Part shown: positions 61,492 through 64,000 of the stretch, one piece after another
Position numbering within the stretch: position 1 is the first letter of the stretch
Layout: each line of letters begins with the position of its first letter
NCBI GenBank assembly: GCA_964610095.1
Contig: CAZSUT010000003.1
Coordinates: 21,088-85,087 of the forward strand
Direction: 5' to 3'
Length of the DNA stretch: 64,000 bases
Source of the DNA: NS-12 sp964610095
GTDB lineage: Bacteria; Nitrospirota; Nitrospiria; Nitrospirales; NS-4
The notes under the pieces: generated by a model
Told to the model about the DNA's origin: nothing
Database searches by the model: none
Seen by the model: only the letters and a program-made list of their open reading frames with translations
Translations under genes and position numbers: made by a program

Positions 61492-62904
61492 TCAGCGCAT
61501 CAAGTCAATGGCCTTCTTCAGCCGCGACACCGTCCGCTGCCGCCCCAGCAGCATCATGACTTCAAAGATACCCGGGCTGGCAGTGCGGCCCGTGAGCGCC
61601 ACTCGCACCGGCTGAGCCAGCTTGCTCATCGAGAGCCCTGTCTCAGCTATGACGGACTTGAACGCGCGTTCGAGCTCGTCATGCTCGAACGAGGGAACCT
61701 GATCGAGCGCGGTGATCAGCTTGGTGAAGGCGGGTTTCAGCGCCGCGGTCAGGAATTTTGTCGCCGCATCGGGATCCACAGCAATCGAGTCTTGGCAATA
61801 CGGCGCGGCCAGCTGCGCCATTTCCAGGAGAGTGCGCGAACGCTCGCGAAAAGCCTTCACCAGTCGTTCGAGCCATGTCTGGTCGGGCTGACCATGGGCA
61901 GCCAACAAGCCTTGCCTCCGCAGAAACGGCACCAAGAGATCTGCCACCCGCTTCACGTCCGCATGTTTCAGGTAATGACTGTTCAACCAGAGCAGCTTTT
62001 CCGGGTCGAACGCCGCAGGGGCTTTGTTGATGTGATCCAGGGTGAACTTTTCGATCATCTCCGGTACGGCGAATACTTCCTGATCCCCATAGGACCAGCC
62101 CAGTCTCACCAGATAGTTGACCAGTGCTTCCGGCAGGTACCCGGCCTCCTGGTACTCCAGCACCGAGGTGGCGCCATGTCGCTTGGACAGTTTGACCTTA
62201 TCCGGGCCGAGGATCATGGGCAGATGGCCGAACTGCGGCGGGTCATATCCCAAGGCCCGATACAAGAGAATCTGGCGAGGGGTATTGTTCAAATGGTCAT
62301 CGCCCCTGATGACGTGCGTGATGCGCATCACAGCATCGTCCACCACTGCGCCAAAGTTGTAGGTCGGTAGCCCGTTCGACCTGAGGATGATCAGGTCGTC
62401 CAATTGTGCATTGTCGAACGTCACCTGCCCCTTGATCAGATCATCCACAGTGGTCTGGCCCGTCTGGGGAGTCACAAAACGGACGGCCGGTGAAATCCCT
62501 GAAGGGACCGGTCCGGAACGTCGGCGGCACCGTCCATCGTATTTGGGAAGCTCCTTGCGAGCCAAAGCCTCGGTCCGGCGGGCCTCCAGTTCTTCTTCCG
62601 TGCAGTAACAGTGGTAGGCCTTGCCCTCGGCCATCAGTCGCTCGGCGTGCTCTTTGTAGAGGGCCAGGCGAGCGGTCTGATAGAGGGGTCCCTCATCCCA
62701 GTCCAACCCCACCCACTTCAGGCCTTCTAGGATGGCCTGGATCGCCTCAGGAGTCGACCGCTCGCGATCAGTATCTTCGATCCTAAGGATGAAGACTCCC
62801 TTTTCGTGTCTGGCAAAGAGCCAGTTAAACAAAGCCGTACGGACCCCCCCGATGTGGAGATAGCCGGTTGGGCTAGGAGCAAACCTGACGCGAACTGGAC
62901 TCAC
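61492..62904 (-). CDS. gltX: Glutamyl-tRNA synthetase
   Basis: 470 residues, class I. The HIGH-type motif is in PTGYLHIGGVRTALFNWL (about 10-27) and the KMSKS-type motif in DKVKLSKRHGA (about 240). A zinc-type region contains CYCTEEE and a single Cys in DGRCRR. The C-terminal anticodon-binding helices are complete. In bacteria lacking GlnRS this enzyme also charges tRNA-Gln with Glu for later amidation; tRNA-Gln directly downstream fits but does not prove that. The start is GTG, with a weak ribosome-binding site. Confidence 0.96.
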   Translation of the reverse strand: MSPVRVRFAPSPTGYLHIGGVRTALFNWLFARHEKGVFILRIEDTDRERSTPEAIQAILEGLKWVGLDWDEGPLYQTARLALYKEHAERLMAEGKAYHCYCTEEELEARRTEALARKELPKYDGRCRRRSGPVPSGISPAVRFVTPQTGQTTVDDLIKGQVTFDNAQLDDLIILRSNGLPTYNFGAVVDDAVMRITHVIRGDDHLNNTPRQILLYRALGYDPPQFGHLPMILGPDKVKLSKRHGATSVLEYQEAGYLPEALVNYLVRLGWSYGDQEVFAVPEMIEKFTLDHINKAPAAFDPEKLLWLNSHYLKHADVKRVADLLVPFLRRQGLLAAHGQPDQTWLERLVKAFRERSRTLLEMAQLAAPYCQDSIAVDPDAATKFLTAALKPAFTKLITALDQVPSFEHDELERAFKSVIAETGLSMSKLAQPVRVALTGRTASPGIFEVMMLLGRQRTVSRLKKAIDLMR

Positions 62905-62938
62905 AAGGCGTTTCCAGTCAGATCTCTTAAGACATTGG

Positions 62939-62990
62939 AATTTAAAATAAAACTTTTATGTTGACAAGCATTTTCCAGAGGTGATACTCT
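62939..62990. promoter_or_regulatory. Divergent overlapping promoters of gltX and iscR
   Basis: For iscR (+): TTGACA (62961-62966), 18 bp, TACTCT (62985-62990). For gltX (-): TTGTCA (62962-62967), 17 bp, TAAATT (62939-62944). The two -35 boxes lie on top of each other, so the two genes probably compete for polymerase. Confidence 0.5.
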
Positions 62991-63026
62991 ATACCCGACC
63001 AAGATGGTCTCCGATAAAACCAGTCG

Positions 63027-63043
63027 CCGACTAAATTAATCGG
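63027..63043. promoter_or_regulatory. IscR type-1 operator in the iscR leader
   Basis: CCGACTAAATTAATCGG, a near-perfect palindrome, agrees with 16 of 17 core positions of the published E. coli type-1 IscR site (YYGACTRWWWYAGTCRR), eight bases before the iscR ATG. It would let the cluster-bound regulator repress its own operon. Confidence 0.65.
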
Positions 63044-63051
63044 ACTTAGCG

Positions 63052-63507
63052 ATGCTGAAACTTTCCAAGAAGACGGACTACGCTCTCATGGCTGTTCAAT
63101 ACATGGCCTCGAAAGGCACCGCTCGGGTCGTCAACACCAAGGAGATCGCGGAGGAATATAACATCCCGGGCGAACTGCTGGCCAAGGTCCTCCAGAAATT
63201 GGGGAAGAAGGGTTTAATTGTCAGCCAAAACGGTCCCAAGGGCGGGTATCTCCTCGCCAAGTCGTCGACTGATATTTCCGTGCTGTCCGTCATCCAAGCG
63301 ATCGAAGGTCACGTTGGCATCACTGAATGCTACCACAACGAGGATTCCAACTGCATGCAGATGCCGCGCTGCAATATCCGTACGCCCCTCCGCAACATCC
63401 AAAACAGCATTTACGGCCTCCTCGATAGTATGTCGATCGCGGACATGAAGGAATTTGGTTCGGCCACCATTGTGCCGCAATCTCGACTCAACGGTCATCG
63501 AACTTAA
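63052..63507 (+). CDS. iscR: IscR-like Rrf2 family Fe-S regulator
   Basis: 151 residues. Winged helix at about 1-75 (LSKKTDYALMAVQYMA, GPKGGYLLA). Cluster cysteines C93, C101 and C107 in the ECYHNEDSNCMQMPRC region match the three-Cys [2Fe-2S] site of IscR, with slightly different spacing. It is followed after 30 bp by iscS and preceded by a promoter and a type-1 IscR box, the classical autoregulated isc arrangement. Confidence 0.92.
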   Translation: MLKLSKKTDYALMAVQYMASKGTARVVNTKEIAEEYNIPGELLAKVLQKLGKKGLIVSQNGPKGGYLLAKSSTDISVLSVIQAIEGHVGITECYHNEDSNCMQMPRCNIRTPLRNIQNSIYGLLDSMSIADMKEFGSATIVPQSRLNGHRT

Positions 63508-63537
63508 ACGAGAGCAGTTAGGAGAAGGAGCGACGCG

Positions 63538-64000
63538 ATGAAGTTTCCGATTTTCATGGACAATCACTCCACAACCCCGATGGACCCCAGAGTTCTCGAG
63601 GAGATGTTGCCCTACTTCGTTGAGAAATTCGGCAACGCCGCCAGCCGCAACCACCAATTCGGGTGGGAAGCCGAAGAAGCGGTTGAAAACGCCCGGAAGC
63701 GGATCGCCAGACTCATTAACTGCGATGCCAAGGAAATCGTCTTCACGAGCGGGGCCACGGAATCCGACAACCTGGCGCTCAAAGGCCTCGTGGAGATGTA
63801 CAAGGAGAAGGGCGATCACGTCATCACCTGTAGCACAGAGCACCGGGCGGTGCTGGACACCTGCAAGGCCCTGGAGAAGCGCGGCATCAAGGTCACCTAC
63901 CTGCCGGTCGCTAAGGACGGCCTCGTCAATCCTGACGAGGTCCGGAAAGCCATCACGGACAAGACGATCCTCATCTCGATCATGCTGGCCAACAATGAAA
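63538..64000 (+). CDS. iscS: Cysteine desulfurase IscS/NifS (truncated by window edge)
   Basis: The first 154 codons are visible; the gene continues past 64000. PLP enzyme that takes sulfur from cysteine for Fe-S clusters. Start ATG 63538 has GGAGAAGGAG upstream. The N-terminus DNHSTTPMDPRVLEEMLPYF, then FTSGATESDNLALKG (PLP phosphate-binding) and STEHRAVLDTC (PLP-stacking His) are typical of IscS/NifS. The PLP-lysine and catalytic Cys lie beyond the edge. Probably co-transcribed with iscR. Confidence 0.95.
   Translation, partial: MKFPIFMDNHSTTPMDPRVLEEMLPYFVEKFGNAASRNHQFGWEAEEAVENARKRIARLINCDAKEIVFTSGATESDNLALKGLVEMYKEKGDHVITCSTEHRAVLDTCKALEKRGIKVTYLPVAKDGLVNPDEVRKAITDKTILISIMLANNE

Overview
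The window looks like chromosomal sequence from a GC-rich member of the Nitrospirota, most likely a Nitrospira-like lithoautotroph. This rests on a large cytochrome bc / CydA-like / cytochrome c cluster containing a gene that resembles the candidate nitrite oxidoreductase gamma subunit (ethylbenzene-dehydrogenase heme-b fold), on hopanoid genes (shc, hpnG, hpnH) and on non-mevalonate isoprenoid genes. It is an inference from gene content; no rRNA or nxrAB is present. No integrase, insertion sequence, prophage or CRISPR array was seen. Coding density is high and no gene-free gap exceeds 300 bp. Most genes lie on the minus strand.

Layout. 0.1-9.7 kb: fumarase (fumC), citrate synthase, a CHASE2 adenylate cyclase with an SH3 protein and an M48 lipoprotein protease, an oxidoreductase pair, an ArsC-like protein, HU, and an acyl desaturase. 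9.9-15.2 kb: secreted M28 peptidase, DUF3365-type heme protein, tRNA-Thr, a caspase-fold lipoprotein that has lost both catalytic residues, and a UbiA prenyltransferase. 15.3-27.1 kb: a respiratory cluster transcribed leftward, with five c-type cytochromes (six CXXCH motifs), two CydA-like proteins without CydB, a PRC-barrel/Rieske fusion, cytochrome b, an orphan membrane protein and an EB_dh/NxrC-like protein. 27.2-40.9 kb: an envelope-lipid region. From a strong promoter upstream of shc a run of ten tightly packed genes follows: shc, hpnG, mlaE, mlaF, mlaD, mlaC/hpnM-like, an Omp85-type barrel, pagL-like, dxs and ispG. hpnH lies just beyond, after tRNA-Cys and a small ABA-sandwich gene. 41.1-47.1 kb: a short DnaJ-like protein, a PilZ protein, SMC and a ChaN-like protein. 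47.1-53.5 kb: an O/P-type porin, TSUP permease and Rrf2 regulator, then a phosphate module (SixA, CHAD, Pit, DUF47). 53.6-59.9 kb: a macro-domain protein and an RND/adaptor/TolC efflux operon with the permease first. 60-64 kb: tRNA-Glu, [2Fe-2S] ferredoxin, an FNR-like flavoprotein, tRNA-Gln, gltX, an IscR-type regulator with an excellent type-1 IscR operator in its leader, and the start of iscS, cut by the right edge.

How they fit together. The respiratory cluster would pass electrons between the quinone pool and periplasmic cytochromes. The dxs/ispG to shc/hpnG/hpnH genes run from isoprenoid precursors towards extended hopanoids, and the co-transcribed Mla-type transporter could move those lipids between membranes. 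The IscR/IscS/ferredoxin genes would make Fe-S clusters for Rieske, IspG, HpnH and others. The most unusual items are the bc/CydA-like cluster with its unassigned subunits, the hopanoid/Mla operon, the pseudo-caspase lipoprotein, a 45-residue basic protein with an ArfA-like look, and several genes whose -10 box nearly touches the start codon (predicted leaderless mRNAs).
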